Part shown: piece after piece, positions 46,004 to 55,631 of the stretch
Position numbering within the stretch: the first letter of the stretch is position 1
Layout: each line of letters starts with the position of its first letter
NCBI GenBank assembly: GCA_903822595.1
Contig: CAIJPS010000074.1
Coordinates: forward strand, 32,081 to 96,080
Direction: 5' to 3'
Source of the DNA: an uncultured Chlorobiaceae bacterium
Lineage (GTDB): Bacteria; Bacteroidota; Chlorobiia; Chlorobiales; Chlorobiaceae
Length of the DNA stretch: 64,000 nucleotides
The notes under the pieces: model-generated
Database searches by the model: none
Told to the model about the DNA's origin: nothing
Seen by the model: the letters and a program-made list of their open reading frames with translations, nothing else
Program-made: the position numbers and the translations under genes

Positions 46004-47248
46004 GTGATCCATGGGAAACAGATTCCCGTGAGATCCTGCGGAGAAGTATTAACCCGAAGACGGAGCAACCATTTGAAAGAGCCACATTTACTTATTATAC
46101 CGTCTGTTCCGGTATGGCTGCAGGGCAAGGGCCTTATTTTTGACCGTAAATTTTATGACGGCATGGCCCTGTATGCACAAAAGTGGCCAGGACATGTGAG
46201 TTGCCTTATGGAAACCACAACCTCCCCGCTCCCTGAATTTGGTGCTATAAATAAAACAGCCCAAGAACTTCCCTTTAGCTGCATCACCATAGAAAAGGGC
46301 ACATTGATTGATGCAGAACATCTCAAGGGCGCATCTCTTGTTCTTGCCTCAGGCGATTCTCACGATCAACTGCACATAAGCCGGTTATGCAGAAAAGAAA
46401 AAATAAAATGCGTTTATGTCATTGAATACATACCTGAAACCCGATATCAAATAGCCTCTTTAAGCACCAGAAACCTTTTGATCAAGCTGCGCAGATTTCT
46501 TTACATCTGGCAGTATGAAAAAAAAAGAGTTGCCGCATTTCTGCTTGCTGACGCTCTTCAGTCTAACGGGACACCGGCTTATCACGAATACAAACGCTTT
46601 AAAAACAACTTATTATACTTTGATACACGCGTAGATATCCAACACAGTATCCGTGACCTTGAGCTGGAAAAAAGATTGGATGATCTCTCTCAGGGCAAAC
46701 CGCTCCGTCTTGCTTTTTCCGGCCGTCTGATTCAGATGAAAGGCGCTGATCACTTGATCACCCTTGCCCGCATGTTGAAAAAAGAGAGGCTTCCTTTCCA
46801 CATGACTATTTATGGAACGGGTGATCTGGAAAATGAGATGAAAAAAAATATTCAGCTTCATCAGCTTGAAAATTTCGTATCCATGCCAGGTGCAGTAGAT
46901 TTTTATACCGAACTTATCCCTGATCTCAAACAAAAAATTGATTTATTTATCTCTCTTCACCGCCAAAGCGACCCGTCCTGTACCTATCTGGAAACCTTAT
47001 CATGCGGTCTGCCTATTGTGGGGTATAAAAACAAGGCTTTTGCCGGGCTGTTAGAATTGGCGAATATTGGATGGGGAGCAAAATTAAACGATCTTGATGA
47101 GGTAAAGAAAATTATCATCCATCTCGACAACAACAGAACTGTTATTTCAGAAAAATCCAGAGCAAGTATTTTGTTTTCACGACTACACGATTTTGATACA
47201 ACATTCAACAACAGAGTTAATCACCTTTTGTCAACTCTTGAACAATGA
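46004..47248 (+). CDS. Family 4 glycosyltransferase
   Basis: This GT-B enzyme (up to 414 residues) has the C-terminal donor-site features LAFSGRLIQMKGADHLI and TYLETLSCGLPIVGYKN. The start is uncertain: GTG at 46004 opens the frame, but the homology-like part begins at a TTG near 46074 (KEPHLLIIPSVPVWLQGKG). A possible 48-codon overlapping frame from 45997 is not counted as a gene. Confidence 0.82.
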   Translation: MIHGKQIPVRSCGEVLTRRRSNHLKEPHLLIIPSVPVWLQGKGLIFDRKFYDGMALYAQKWPGHVSCLMETTTSPLPEFGAINKTAQELPFSCITIEKGTLIDAEHLKGASLVLASGDSHDQLHISRLCRKEKIKCVYVIEYIPETRYQIASLSTRNLLIKLRRFLYIWQYEKKRVAAFLLADALQSNGTPAYHEYKRFKNNLLYFDTRVDIQHSIRDLELEKRLDDLSQGKPLRLAFSGRLIQMKGADHLITLARMLKKERLPFHMTIYGTGDLENEMKKNIQLHQLENFVSMPGAVDFYTELIPDLKQKIDLFISLHRQSDPSCTYLETLSCGLPIVGYKNKAFAGLLELANIGWGAKLNDLDEVKKIIIHLDNNRTVISEKSRASILFSRLHDFDTTFNNRVNHLLSTLEQ

Positions 47249-47264
47249 AAATCACCCCTGTCAC

Positions 47265-48182
47265 ATGAACGACATTATCAACATCGTATTTGCTACTGAC
47301 AAAAACTATATCCAGCACTTATGTGCAGCATTGGTATCATTATTGGAAAACAACAAAGATCTCTCCATTGACATCTATATTATCAGCAGTGGAATGTCAA
47401 AAAAAAGTTATAGAAATATAAAAGAAATTACTGATAACTATAACTGTCGAATAAAACACATCATTATTTCAGATGAACTTTTTGCAACATTAGCCGTTAC
47501 CCATCCCTATTACCCGAAAGGGACGTATTATCGTCTGCTGATTCCCGAACTCATTGATACAGAAAAAATACTTTATCTTGATTCCGATATCATTGTCAAT
47601 GGGTCAATAAAAGAATTGTACGATCAGGATTTGGGTGATTATTATGTATGCGCAATTGAAGATCCTGGTTTTAACCGGCATGATCAGTTAAAAATGAATA
47701 TCACTTCAAAATATTTTAACTCCGGAATGATGCTGATTAATTTGGCACTCTGGAAAAAATCAGGACTGCAAAAAAAAGTTATTGATTTTATAGAAAAAAA
47801 CCCACAATCCATCTGGTTTCCTGATCAATGCGGCCTCAATGCAATTATCAATGGGCAATGGAAGAAAGTACCTTTAAAGTATAATCAGCAATCATCAATA
47901 TTCAGCCCTTCTTTTGAAGAAAAATTCGATTGCTTCAGCAAAGCCGAGCTATATGAAGCAAAAAAAAATCCCGTCATCATTCACTACACCAGTGGATCAA
48001 AACCTTGGCACTCAACAAATACCCATCCCTATAAATATCTTTATTGGAAATACTTAAAGATGACAAGATACCGCTATGCAATATACTCGGATCTTATGCC
48101 GTTGAATCTCCTGAAATCAATCATTCCTGCTGATTTAAAAAAACAGATAAAATCATTTATAAAAAAACTTTTACATCATTAA
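47265..48182 (+). CDS. Family 8 glycosyltransferase (LgtC/WaaJ-like)
   Basis: The 305-residue protein has the GT8 pattern: INIVFATDKNYIQHLCAAL, the DxD metal site in ILYLDSDIIVNG, YFNSGMMLINLALWK and PVIIHYTSGSKPWH. It probably adds galactose or glucose. I use the ATG at 47265, which places the start 16 bases after the preceding gene, in place of the overlapping frame from 47193. Confidence 0.9.
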   Translation: MNDIINIVFATDKNYIQHLCAALVSLLENNKDLSIDIYIISSGMSKKSYRNIKEITDNYNCRIKHIIISDELFATLAVTHPYYPKGTYYRLLIPELIDTEKILYLDSDIIVNGSIKELYDQDLGDYYVCAIEDPGFNRHDQLKMNITSKYFNSGMMLINLALWKKSGLQKKVIDFIEKNPQSIWFPDQCGLNAIINGQWKKVPLKYNQQSSIFSPSFEEKFDCFSKAELYEAKKNPVIIHYTSGSKPWHSTNTHPYKYLYWKYLKMTRYRYAIYSDLMPLNLLKSIIPADLKKQIKSFIKKLLHH

Positions 48183-48211
48183 AAAATATATTTATAAGGC
48201 CATACATACAC

Positions 48212-48340
48212 ATGCCAAATCTATTTGATACACTTGCCGTCATTTATCCTGCAAGTACCATCTGCACCACTGACGCTATTATTCCAACATCCAGAAGAGA
48301 TGCAGAAATAATAGTACCCGTTAAACTGAAAAAGGGCTGA
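48212..48340 (+). CDS. Possible 42-residue small protein before the Wzc-like gene
   Basis: An ATG at 48212 opens a 42-codon frame (MPNLFDTLAVIYPASTICTT to VPVKLKKG) that ends two bases before the next start. It fills an otherwise empty 160-base gap and keeps the operon spacing tight. No homologue comes to mind and the ribosome binding site is weak, so it may be a leader peptide or chance. Confidence 0.3.
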   Translation: MPNLFDTLAVIYPASTICTTDAIIPTSRRDAEIIVPVKLKKG

Positions 48341-48342
48341 CT

Positions 48343-50601
48343 ATGCTCAAGGAAAATGCTCTCATAGAAGCTCTTCCTCTTGGAAAAACATCAAAATCTT
48401 TTGACGTTTTTGGCTTTATAAAACGCTACGGTCTTTACATGCTGGTTTTTGGTTTATTCTTTTTTACCATTACCACTCCTTTTGTCTTTGTTGTAAAGAA
48501 GCCATTTTATGAAGTCCATGCTTTTATGAAAATAGACCCTGTTATAGCAACATTGATCACACAAAAAGAAGAGACCTCAATTACCAACTATTATGATCAA
48601 TTTGCCAATACACAGGCACACTCGATGAAGACTTTTGAGATTCTCCAAAAAACTGTAGAAAAACTGACTCCTCGCGAAAAAGGTTCATTACTGCCTCTCG
48701 GCCTTCCTTCAGACAAATGTGCAGACATTCTGGAACATGTGATCATTATCAAGCCACTTCAGGGAACTCACCTGATAGAGATCACTGCTTCGGGCAACAA
48801 ACAGGAGGGCCTTGCTCCTCTTGTCAATAAACTGATGAATGTCTACCTTGATAAAGTCCGCACAAGCAATGCAGAGTCTGAACAGGATCAATTGAATTCT
48901 CTGCGTATAAAAAAAGAGTTGATACAAAAGCAAATGAATGCTTATGAAAAAAGTCTTGATGAGCTTACCAAAGAGATTTCGATGGCATCATACTCTGAGT
49001 CATTTAACATGGCGTCAAAAAACAGCGAGGAACTTCAGCGGCAATATGACAATGCTTTCACGGATCATCTTAAGGCAATGAACAATTATTGGGCAGTTGA
49101 ACAAGCAAATCATGAATTACAATCACTCGCATTAGATCCGCTGGTTGATGAAATAGTGATGAACGATCAATCTCTTCACTTTACGAGCTCCTGGACCTAC
49201 CAGCAACTTCAAGAGATGAGAAGCACAACCGATGGACTTACACCGAGCAATCCTGACCGTATCTACGTTGAAAAACGCATGAACGCCATGCAGCAATACG
49301 AAAAGAAACAGCGAAAGGAGCTTCGAAATACCGCCAATGCCATCACTCTTGGAAAACGAAAGCTCGACATGCACAAATCCTTAATCCAGGCTAAATATGA
49401 TTTTGAAAAATCAAAAAAAACAGTCGATGCTCTTAAGATAGAACTTGAAAATAACATCAAGGAGTCACAAAGAATCTCCATAGGAATTCATAAAGGCGAA
49501 TATCTCTCGGCCTCATGGAAACACAATCAGGATATGCTCGATATGCTTGAGCGCAGAACCGCTGAAATCGAAATTGAAAGAAAAGCCCCATTACGCATAA
49601 GCATTGAGTCATTGGCAAGGGAACCGAAATTTCCCGTAAGCTCCAACACCAACAAACTCCTTATGATGCTTTTTGGTGCCGCTTTCTGCATTGTCTGCGG
49701 CCCTTTTATTGTCTATGAATTCCTCGACAACACCATTCGTCGTCCGGAAGATATCAAGCAGGCGCTGGGCTGTCTGCCAACTCAAACAATTGTCAAGGTA
49801 AAAAAACAAAAAGGAGATTCTCAAGAGCTGAACCTCGGAACGGATCAATTTCAGGTACAAGCGATTGGAACTCTCTGTGCCAGGTTTTTCCGCGAAAAAG
49901 ATAAGGATAACAGTCGAATCATTCTCTTTACCGGTCTTGAAAAGGGAGTAGGATCATCTTCAATTGCATTCAGTTGCGCCAAAGCACTTGCCAAAGTTGC
50001 GCCGAAAGTGCTCTGGATCGATGGCGACATCGAATCGTTTGATGTTGAACAAATCGAAGATTTTATGCCAAACTTACCCGGACTTCGCGATTTTCTCAAC
50101 AATAGCGACTCATGGAAATCGTACGTTATCTCCACTCCGGGAGACAATATCGACATTCTCTATGCAGGAAATGCCACAAAAAACCTCGTTCCTTTGCAGC
50201 GAGTGAGGGAGCTGCTCGAAGCAGTAAAAAAAGAGTACGACTTTATCTGTATAGACGCCTTGCCCGTACTCAAGAGCAACCTTACCGAACACCTTGCGAT
50301 CTCTTCAGATATTATTGCACTAATTTGTCTTGGAGAGAGTTCCAGGTTCAACAATCTGAGACAAGCTGCAGAGCTGCTTATCCGGCTGGAAGTTCCTGCC
50401 ATTGCACCAGTACTGAACTTTGGTGGAAATAAACAAACACTGTCACTCGACGAATTGTTTGATAATCCACCGGCTATTCTTCATAAAATTTTTCCAAAGA
50501 AGTTAAAAGATTTTATTAAAAATTCCCCATCTGCTCTTGAGCTGATTGATAATCTTACAAAGCCATTCAGAAAGTTTCAGAAATCAAAAAAATCATCATA
50601 A
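48343..50601 (+). CDS. Wzc-like chain-length regulator / tyrosine-kinase-like protein with degenerate P-loop
   Basis: The 752-residue protein has a Wzz-type periplasmic region between two membrane helices (about residues 30-50 and 435-455) and a long coiled coil in between. A cytoplasmic ATPase-like domain follows. The Walker A position reads GLEKGVGSSSIAF in place of the usual GEGKST, so the essential lysine is gone; the Walker A' aspartates remain in VLWIDGDIES. The C-terminus (KFQKSKKSS) has no tyrosine cluster. It likely controls chain length and export without kinase activity. Confidence 0.85.
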   Translation: MLKENALIEALPLGKTSKSFDVFGFIKRYGLYMLVFGLFFFTITTPFVFVVKKPFYEVHAFMKIDPVIATLITQKEETSITNYYDQFANTQAHSMKTFEILQKTVEKLTPREKGSLLPLGLPSDKCADILEHVIIIKPLQGTHLIEITASGNKQEGLAPLVNKLMNVYLDKVRTSNAESEQDQLNSLRIKKELIQKQMNAYEKSLDELTKEISMASYSESFNMASKNSEELQRQYDNAFTDHLKAMNNYWAVEQANHELQSLALDPLVDEIVMNDQSLHFTSSWTYQQLQEMRSTTDGLTPSNPDRIYVEKRMNAMQQYEKKQRKELRNTANAITLGKRKLDMHKSLIQAKYDFEKSKKTVDALKIELENNIKESQRISIGIHKGEYLSASWKHNQDMLDMLERRTAEIEIERKAPLRISIESLAREPKFPVSSNTNKLLMMLFGAAFCIVCGPFIVYEFLDNTIRRPEDIKQALGCLPTQTIVKVKKQKGDSQELNLGTDQFQVQAIGTLCARFFREKDKDNSRIILFTGLEKGVGSSSIAFSCAKALAKVAPKVLWIDGDIESFDVEQIEDFMPNLPGLRDFLNNSDSWKSYVISTPGDNIDILYAGNATKNLVPLQRVRELLEAVKKEYDFICIDALPVLKSNLTEHLAISSDIIALICLGESSRFNNLRQAAELLIRLEVPAIAPVLNFGGNKQTLSLDELFDNPPAILHKIFPKKLKDFIKNSPSALELIDNLTKPFRKFQKSKKSS

Positions 50602-51038
50602 CCAGTCAACCTCTTTATGGCCTGCTTACCACAACTTTGCGGCTATTATGCCTTAAACCCCGGAAACAGCCACGTTCTTCGTTCGTTGTGTCGATACTGA
50701 AATGAATGCTTTATTAACTAACAGTTCTGAGAGCTGATGATACTCTTGCTTGACATTTTTGAGGCCATGGCTCATGCTATCCTGCCTATTGTTACAGCAA
50801 TGGGCGCAGGAGCGATTGTTTATGATACCATCAGCGGAATCGTGCTTCCCGATATGGATATGAATATTGATGCATGGGCAGCAGCAAATAACCGATCTTG
50901 CAGACAATCCGCAAAAAAGAGCTTGGCTGGAGAGCGGGCAAGGGCTTGCTTACATGAATTTTTTTAGCGAAAAGTTTTCGAACGGCGAGCCCTGCGGCCT
51001 GAAGATCGCTCTACCAATCTATGGAAAAACACGAGGTG
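50602..51038. other. Region with two overlapping frames, possibly a broken gene of unknown function
   Basis: A frame at 50737-50967 encodes a hydrophobic N-terminus (MILLLDIFEAMAHAILPIVT) and breaks into low-quality sequence after DMDMNIDAWAAANN. A second frame then reads ITDLADNPQKRAWLESGQGL and AYMNFFSEKFSNGEPCGLKI in phase +1. Together they look like one protein interrupted by a frameshift near 50885, but I recognise no family. The first 130 bases after the Wzc-like gene show nothing. Confidence 0.35.
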
Positions 51039-51530
51039 ATGATGATTTCTGCAACAAAACCGGACTGGGAAAGAGAACAAAAAATTCCCGGTCGTTATGA
51101 ACCTGCAAAGTACCTGCTTTCAGCAATTCGTAACTATCAACGGCTCAGGCTGAAAATGGGACCCGGGGCAAAAATACTCTCCCCGTTTTTTGTACTGCTC
51201 CACCGATTCTGGAGCGCGGTCAGTGGTGCGGATATACCCCTTAACGCTAAAATTGGCGGTGGATTGATGATGCCCCATCCAAACGGTATTGTCATCCATC
51301 CTGATGCGGAAATAGGGCCCAACTGCCTGATCTTTCAACAGGTCACTATCGGGGCCGGTCTGAAACCCGGGCTCCCGGTCATAGAAGGGCATGTGGATAT
51401 CGGTGCCGGAGCAAAAATAATCGGGAACATCCGGATAGGGGCTCATGCCCGGATTGGAGCCAATGCCGTCGTTCTTCATGATGTGCCCAGCGGTGCCACG
51501 GCCGTAGGCATACCCGCAAAAATTCGTTAA
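51039..51530 (+). CDS. Serine acetyltransferase-like hexapeptide transferase (second copy)
   Basis: The product of about 163 residues has the CysE-like fold: GGGLMMPHPNGIVIHPDAEI, CLIFQQVTIGAG, VDIGAGAKIIGNIRIGAHAR and a closing GIPAKIR. It is probably a sugar O-acetyltransferase of the EPS pathway. Starts at 51021, 51039 and 51042 are all possible. It precedes the polymerase-like gene by 12 bases. Confidence 0.82.
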   Translation: MMISATKPDWEREQKIPGRYEPAKYLLSAIRNYQRLRLKMGPGAKILSPFFVLLHRFWSAVSGADIPLNAKIGGGLMMPHPNGIVIHPDAEIGPNCLIFQQVTIGAGLKPGLPVIEGHVDIGAGAKIIGNIRIGAHARIGANAVVLHDVPSGATAVGIPAKIR

Positions 51531-51542
51531 ATACAGTAAACT

Positions 51543-52955
51543 ATGGGAGGTGCCCCTGGAAATATCCTGGTTCCGGTTACTCTGTTCGGATTCCCCGCCC
51601 TCGTCATGTTTCTCTTTAAAAAGCTTGAACACCGCCAGGCTGCTGCAACAGCTTATGTTGCCGGATGGATGTTTCTGCCATGTGCCGAATACAACATCTT
51701 TCTCCTTCACCACACAAAAACAACAATAATTGCCATCGGCATTCTTTTAGGTGTCAATTTTTTTGACAAGGAGAGATTCTCGAAATTCAAGTTTTGTGCA
51801 TTCGATATTCCAATGTTACTCTGGTGCACAGCACCCTTTTTCTCCTCAATCTTTAACGATCTCGGCTCCTATGACGGCATCTCACAAACCCTCTATCAGA
51901 CTATACAATGGGGATTACCCTACTATATCGGACGCATTTATTTTGCCGATCCTGAAGCCTTGAAAATCCTTGTCACCACTATTGTGCTTGGAGGAATCAT
52001 CTATATCCCCTTCTGCTGGGTTGAAATGATCATAAGCCCTCAACTGCACCGCATGACCTACGGTTTTCACCAGCACAATTTCCTCCAGACTCTCAGGGAT
52101 GGAGGAGGATACCGACCAATGGTCTACATGGATCATGGTCTTATGACCTCAATGTGGATGATGCTTGCTATTTTTCTCGGAAGTTGGCTATATTACTGCA
52201 AATGCTTGCCGAAAAAGATTTTTTCTGTACGCACTGAGTACGTTCTCATCATGCTTGTCTTAACCTTCATCATGATGCAGTCGCAGGGAGCTATCGTTCT
52301 GCTTATGATTGGCGTTATGGTTCTCTATTTTTCGAACAAATTAAAAAAAATCATTCTGTTGGTGATACTCTTGATTCCCCCTTATCTCTATATCTACACA
52401 AGAGTAAATGGCATATGGGATGGGCGGAACCTTTCCGATTTTGTAGCTGAAAAGTTCAGTCCAACCCGGGCACAGTCGCTACAGTTCCGCTTCGACAATG
52501 AAACCGTTCTTATTGTCAAGGCAATGGAGGGTACCTTTTTTGGATGGGGGGGATTTGGTCGTTCGAGAGTTTTTGATGAAAAAGGAAAGGATCTTACTAT
52601 CGCCGACGGCCTGTGGATCATCATCCTCGGACAGAACGGCATTTACGGATTGATGTTGCTGGTCTTTAGTATTCAACTGCCGGCTATTCTTTTCATGTTA
52701 CGCTTCAAGCCCGAGCTATGGAACAAAAAAGCACTTGCCGGTCCTGCTGTCATGGCCATATTTCTTGCACTCACGATGATTGACAATCTGCTCAATGCCA
52801 TGATTAATCCCATTTATACCCTTTTCAGTGGCGCTCTGACGGGGTTGGCAATCAGTAACAGTTTGGAACTGAGTGATGGTTCAGAAACAAAAGAAATTCA
52901 TCAGGCGCAGATAACAACAACACCTGTAACCCGGTTTATTGCCGGTTCGACCTGA
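51543..52955 (+). CDS. O-antigen polymerase/ligase-like membrane protein
   Basis: The 470-residue protein has 10-12 hydrophobic helices and a large loop near residues 165-205 (GFHQHNFLQTLRDGGGYRPM). This topology and the late GTFFGWGGFGRSRVFDEKGK segment fit the Wzy/WaaL/O-antigen ligase superfamily. It is likely the EPS polymerase. Sequence in this family is poorly conserved, so polymerase and ligase cannot be separated. Confidence 0.75.
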   Translation: MGGAPGNILVPVTLFGFPALVMFLFKKLEHRQAAATAYVAGWMFLPCAEYNIFLLHHTKTTIIAIGILLGVNFFDKERFSKFKFCAFDIPMLLWCTAPFFSSIFNDLGSYDGISQTLYQTIQWGLPYYIGRIYFADPEALKILVTTIVLGGIIYIPFCWVEMIISPQLHRMTYGFHQHNFLQTLRDGGGYRPMVYMDHGLMTSMWMMLAIFLGSWLYYCKCLPKKIFSVRTEYVLIMLVLTFIMMQSQGAIVLLMIGVMVLYFSNKLKKIILLVILLIPPYLYIYTRVNGIWDGRNLSDFVAEKFSPTRAQSLQFRFDNETVLIVKAMEGTFFGWGGFGRSRVFDEKGKDLTIADGLWIIILGQNGIYGLMLLVFSIQLPAILFMLRFKPELWNKKALAGPAVMAIFLALTMIDNLLNAMINPIYTLFSGALTGLAISNSLELSDGSETKEIHQAQITTTPVTRFIAGST

Positions 52956-53017
52956 ATTCCCTCACTTCGCTTTAGGATAAAACAAAAAAACTCTCAACGC
53001 TCAAACGTCAATTAACC

Positions 53018-53428
53018 ATGAAGCCTTACCACGCGAAACTTTTAAGCTTCTGGTTTTTACTCATAGCAATGCTTTTCACCGCCAGCTTTTTGACTGTGAC
53101 AGCAATTTTCCATGAACTCAACATTGATATCATCTTTCACATACTGGTTTACAGCATTCTCTCATTTCTGCCGATGCTTATATTCCGTAAACGAAAAACA
53201 GCCTTTCTGCTTTCACTTGCAGTGGCACCATTGAGCTTCTTTTTTGAATCTATGCACAGCATAATAAGCGGATGGGGTTTCGAATTTCTTGATGCCCTTG
53301 CCAATAACATCGGAATTATTGCAGGAATTACAGTAGGACTTTTTGTTCGCTTGAAAAAACATTTTGAAAATGAATCGACAAATATCAACGGACTATTGGA
53401 AAACCCCATAACTCACCGCAAACAATAA
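53018..53428 (+). CDS. VanZ-like small membrane protein
   Basis: The 136-residue protein has four predicted helices with the VanZ-like spacing: IDIIFHILVYSILSFLPML, then FFFESMHSIISGWGFEFLDA and ANNIGIIAGI. VanZ-like proteins often accompany EPS and exosortase clusters; the function is unclear. It ends six bases before the radical SAM gene. Confidence 0.72.
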   Translation: MKPYHAKLLSFWFLLIAMLFTASFLTVTAIFHELNIDIIFHILVYSILSFLPMLIFRKRKTAFLLSLAVAPLSFFFESMHSIISGWGFEFLDALANNIGIIAGITVGLFVRLKKHFENESTNINGLLENPITHRKQ

Positions 53429-53434
53429 AAGAGC

Positions 53435-54532
53435 ATGAATGTTACAGAATTGCTGACACTGGGAGTTAACCATACACGCAACGCAGTTGCTGAAGCTATC
53501 TACCTTAAAACAAACATAGATGTTACACGCCCCATAACTTTTCATGCACTCGTCAATGAGCGATGCAATTGCAAATGCCGCCACTGCGAATACTGGCGCC
53601 AGGCAGAATACGTTCCGGAACTCTCTATCAAAGAGTGGGAAAAAGCCCTTCTGAGCATCAAAGAGTTTACGGGATCGTTTTCGGTAAACTTCAGCGGAGG
53701 TGAACCGTTCATAAAAAAAGGGTTTATTGATCTGCTTGTTTTTTGCAGAGATCATAATATTCACGCAGGAGTGACAACGAATGGAGCTTTACTGAACGAA
53801 AAAAATGTCGCGGCTATTGTGGCAGCAAGGCCCTTCAACCTTAATATCTCCTGCGATTCACACCTCCCTGACGTTCATGACTATATCAGGGGTATGAATG
53901 GCCTGTTTAACAAAATCACGAAAGGGATCGCCTTGCTGCAACAGGAACAGGCAAAACAAAAGGTCACCTTTCCGATTATCATAAAGCCCACTATCATGTC
54001 GCTGAACTTCCGGACGTTAGCCGATATCGTTCAATGGAGCATGAATATTGGCGCAACCGCGGTAAACTTTCAGCCACTCGGAAGATGGACTCGTGAAACC
54101 TATGATGAGCTCTGGATTGAAGAAAAAGATTGGCCTGAACTTGACCGTTCCATCGAAAAACTGATCGCCATGAAACGCTCCGGGGCACCAATCATGAACA
54201 GCGAGGAGGTTCTTCGCCTTGTGACGGAAAACTTCCAGGAAAAGAAAGCATCACCTGAGCACATGCCTTGCCGGATTGGCCTGCAGGAATTTTATATCCG
54301 TCCGGACGGCGAGGTCAAATTGTGTTTCCACTTTCCCTCCATCGGCAATACCACAAAGCTCTCTGCAAAAGAGATATGGAGAGGCCCCCAGGCTAAAAAA
54401 ATTCGTGAAGCCACAATACAGTGTGATAAATTATGTCTGCTGACATGCCTTTCGCACAAATCACTGACAAACAAATTCAGCCAGGCGTTGACCATTCTGT
54501 CACGTCAGAAAAAAAATGACACCCTTCATTAA
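53435..54532 (+). CDS. Radical SAM/SPASM domain protein
   Basis: The 365-residue enzyme has the radical SAM motif CNCKCRHCEYW, the SAM-binding GGEPF and a SPASM-like C-terminal region with further cysteines (EHMPCRIGLQEFYIRPDGEV, LCFHFPS, CDKLCLLTCLS) for auxiliary clusters. SPASM proteins modify peptides or act on cofactors and sugars. No precursor peptide gene is visible beside it, so a role in unusual sugar chemistry or in modifying a small surface peptide is open. It overlaps the next glycosyltransferase gene. Confidence 0.85.
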   Translation: MNVTELLTLGVNHTRNAVAEAIYLKTNIDVTRPITFHALVNERCNCKCRHCEYWRQAEYVPELSIKEWEKALLSIKEFTGSFSVNFSGGEPFIKKGFIDLLVFCRDHNIHAGVTTNGALLNEKNVAAIVAARPFNLNISCDSHLPDVHDYIRGMNGLFNKITKGIALLQQEQAKQKVTFPIIIKPTIMSLNFRTLADIVQWSMNIGATAVNFQPLGRWTRETYDELWIEEKDWPELDRSIEKLIAMKRSGAPIMNSEEVLRLVTENFQEKKASPEHMPCRIGLQEFYIRPDGEVKLCFHFPSIGNTTKLSAKEIWRGPQAKKIREATIQCDKLCLLTCLSHKSLTNKFSQALTILSRQKKNDTLH

Positions 54533-55631
54533 TCTGACAATGACTACCAGCAACCCTCAAGCAGAAAAAAGGGTACAATTGCCCGATATCGATTGTGTTC
54601 TTATCGGTGTAAACTGCAGCAAAACAGTGGGAAGTTGCATTGCTTCAATCATCTCAGCCAACTACCCGAATGAAAAACTGCATCTCTATTATGTTGATGG
54701 AGGCTCAACCGACAACAGCATTGCAATAGCAGAACAATATGAAGGAGTCAGGGTAATAGCGCTGAACCTTGAATATCCGACTCCGGGAGCTGGTAGAAAC
54801 CAGGGTTGGAAAAAAGGCAATTCACCGTTAGTCCAGTTTCTGGATTCTGACACGCTTCTTGACACTGATTGGCTGCGCAAGGCTGTAACCGCCTTGGATG
54901 ACACTCGCATCGGTGCCGTGCTCGGGTTTCGGAAGGAGATATATCCGGATCACTCTGTTTATAACTGGATAGGGGATATTGAGTGGGGCAGGGCCGTCGG
55001 CAAATCAGACTGTTTTGGTGGTGATGTCCTCATTCGCCGTCAAATCCTTGAAAAAACCGGGGGCTATGACGAGATTCTTGTCGGCGGCGAAGATCCGGAA
55101 CTCAGTCGACGAATTATCAGGGCGGGATGGGAAATAATCCGCCTTGATGCACCTATGACGAAGCATGATCTCGCCATGAAAACCATAAAGCAGTATCTTC
55201 GCCGGGCTTTCCGTTCAGGATATGGCTTTGCCGCAGTAAGAAGCCGGGAAGCAAAAGCGGGTACACCCTTCTGGAAATATGAATTTCTGAAAATAACCAT
55301 TAAAGGCGGTGGGTTCCTTTGTTGCACGGCCTTCTCTGCTCTGCTATTTTTATTTGGATATAGAGTGAACACAATACTCATTATCGCGCCTCTGTTGCTC
55401 GCCTTTGGCACCGCAATGCTGCTTTCACCACGTCTGTTCAGAATTGAGAAATTCATGCATGAAGATAGCCTGAACAGAAAAGAGGCTAAAAGATACGCAT
55501 GGCACTGTTCTCTGGTGGTTATTCCTCAACTCTTCGGGATCATCCGTTTTTTTGCTGGTCAGCTTTTTAACAAACCGTTGAGAAACAGGCGCAGCACTCT
55601 TAAAACAGGACTTTCAACACACACCACATGA
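54516..55631 (+). CDS. Family 2 glycosyltransferase with C-terminal membrane segments
   Basis: The protein of up to 371 residues has VLIGVNCSKTVGSCIASIIS, YYVDGGSTDNS, the metal-binding QFLDSDTLLD and GGEDPELSRRIIRAGWEI. Two hydrophobic segments near the C-terminus suggest membrane attachment. The start at 54516 overlaps the radical SAM gene by 17 bases; an ATG at 54540 is an alternative. It overlaps the next gene by four bases. Confidence 0.88.
   Translation: MTPFINLTMTTSNPQAEKRVQLPDIDCVLIGVNCSKTVGSCIASIISANYPNEKLHLYYVDGGSTDNSIAIAEQYEGVRVIALNLEYPTPGAGRNQGWKKGNSPLVQFLDSDTLLDTDWLRKAVTALDDTRIGAVLGFRKEIYPDHSVYNWIGDIEWGRAVGKSDCFGGDVLIRRQILEKTGGYDEILVGGEDPELSRRIIRAGWEIIRLDAPMTKHDLAMKTIKQYLRRAFRSGYGFAAVRSREAKAGTPFWKYEFLKITIKGGGFLCCTAFSALLFLFGYRVNTILIIAPLLLAFGTAMLLSPRLFRIEKFMHEDSLNRKEAKRYAWHCSLVVIPQLFGIIRFFAGQLFNKPLRNRRSTLKTGLSTHTT

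Noticed and set aside
45997..46143. 48-codon frame starting in a TAATG overlap after the export protein gene
   Set aside because: The coupling is attractive, but the frame lies out of phase over the start of the glycosyltransferase gene and shows no known motif.
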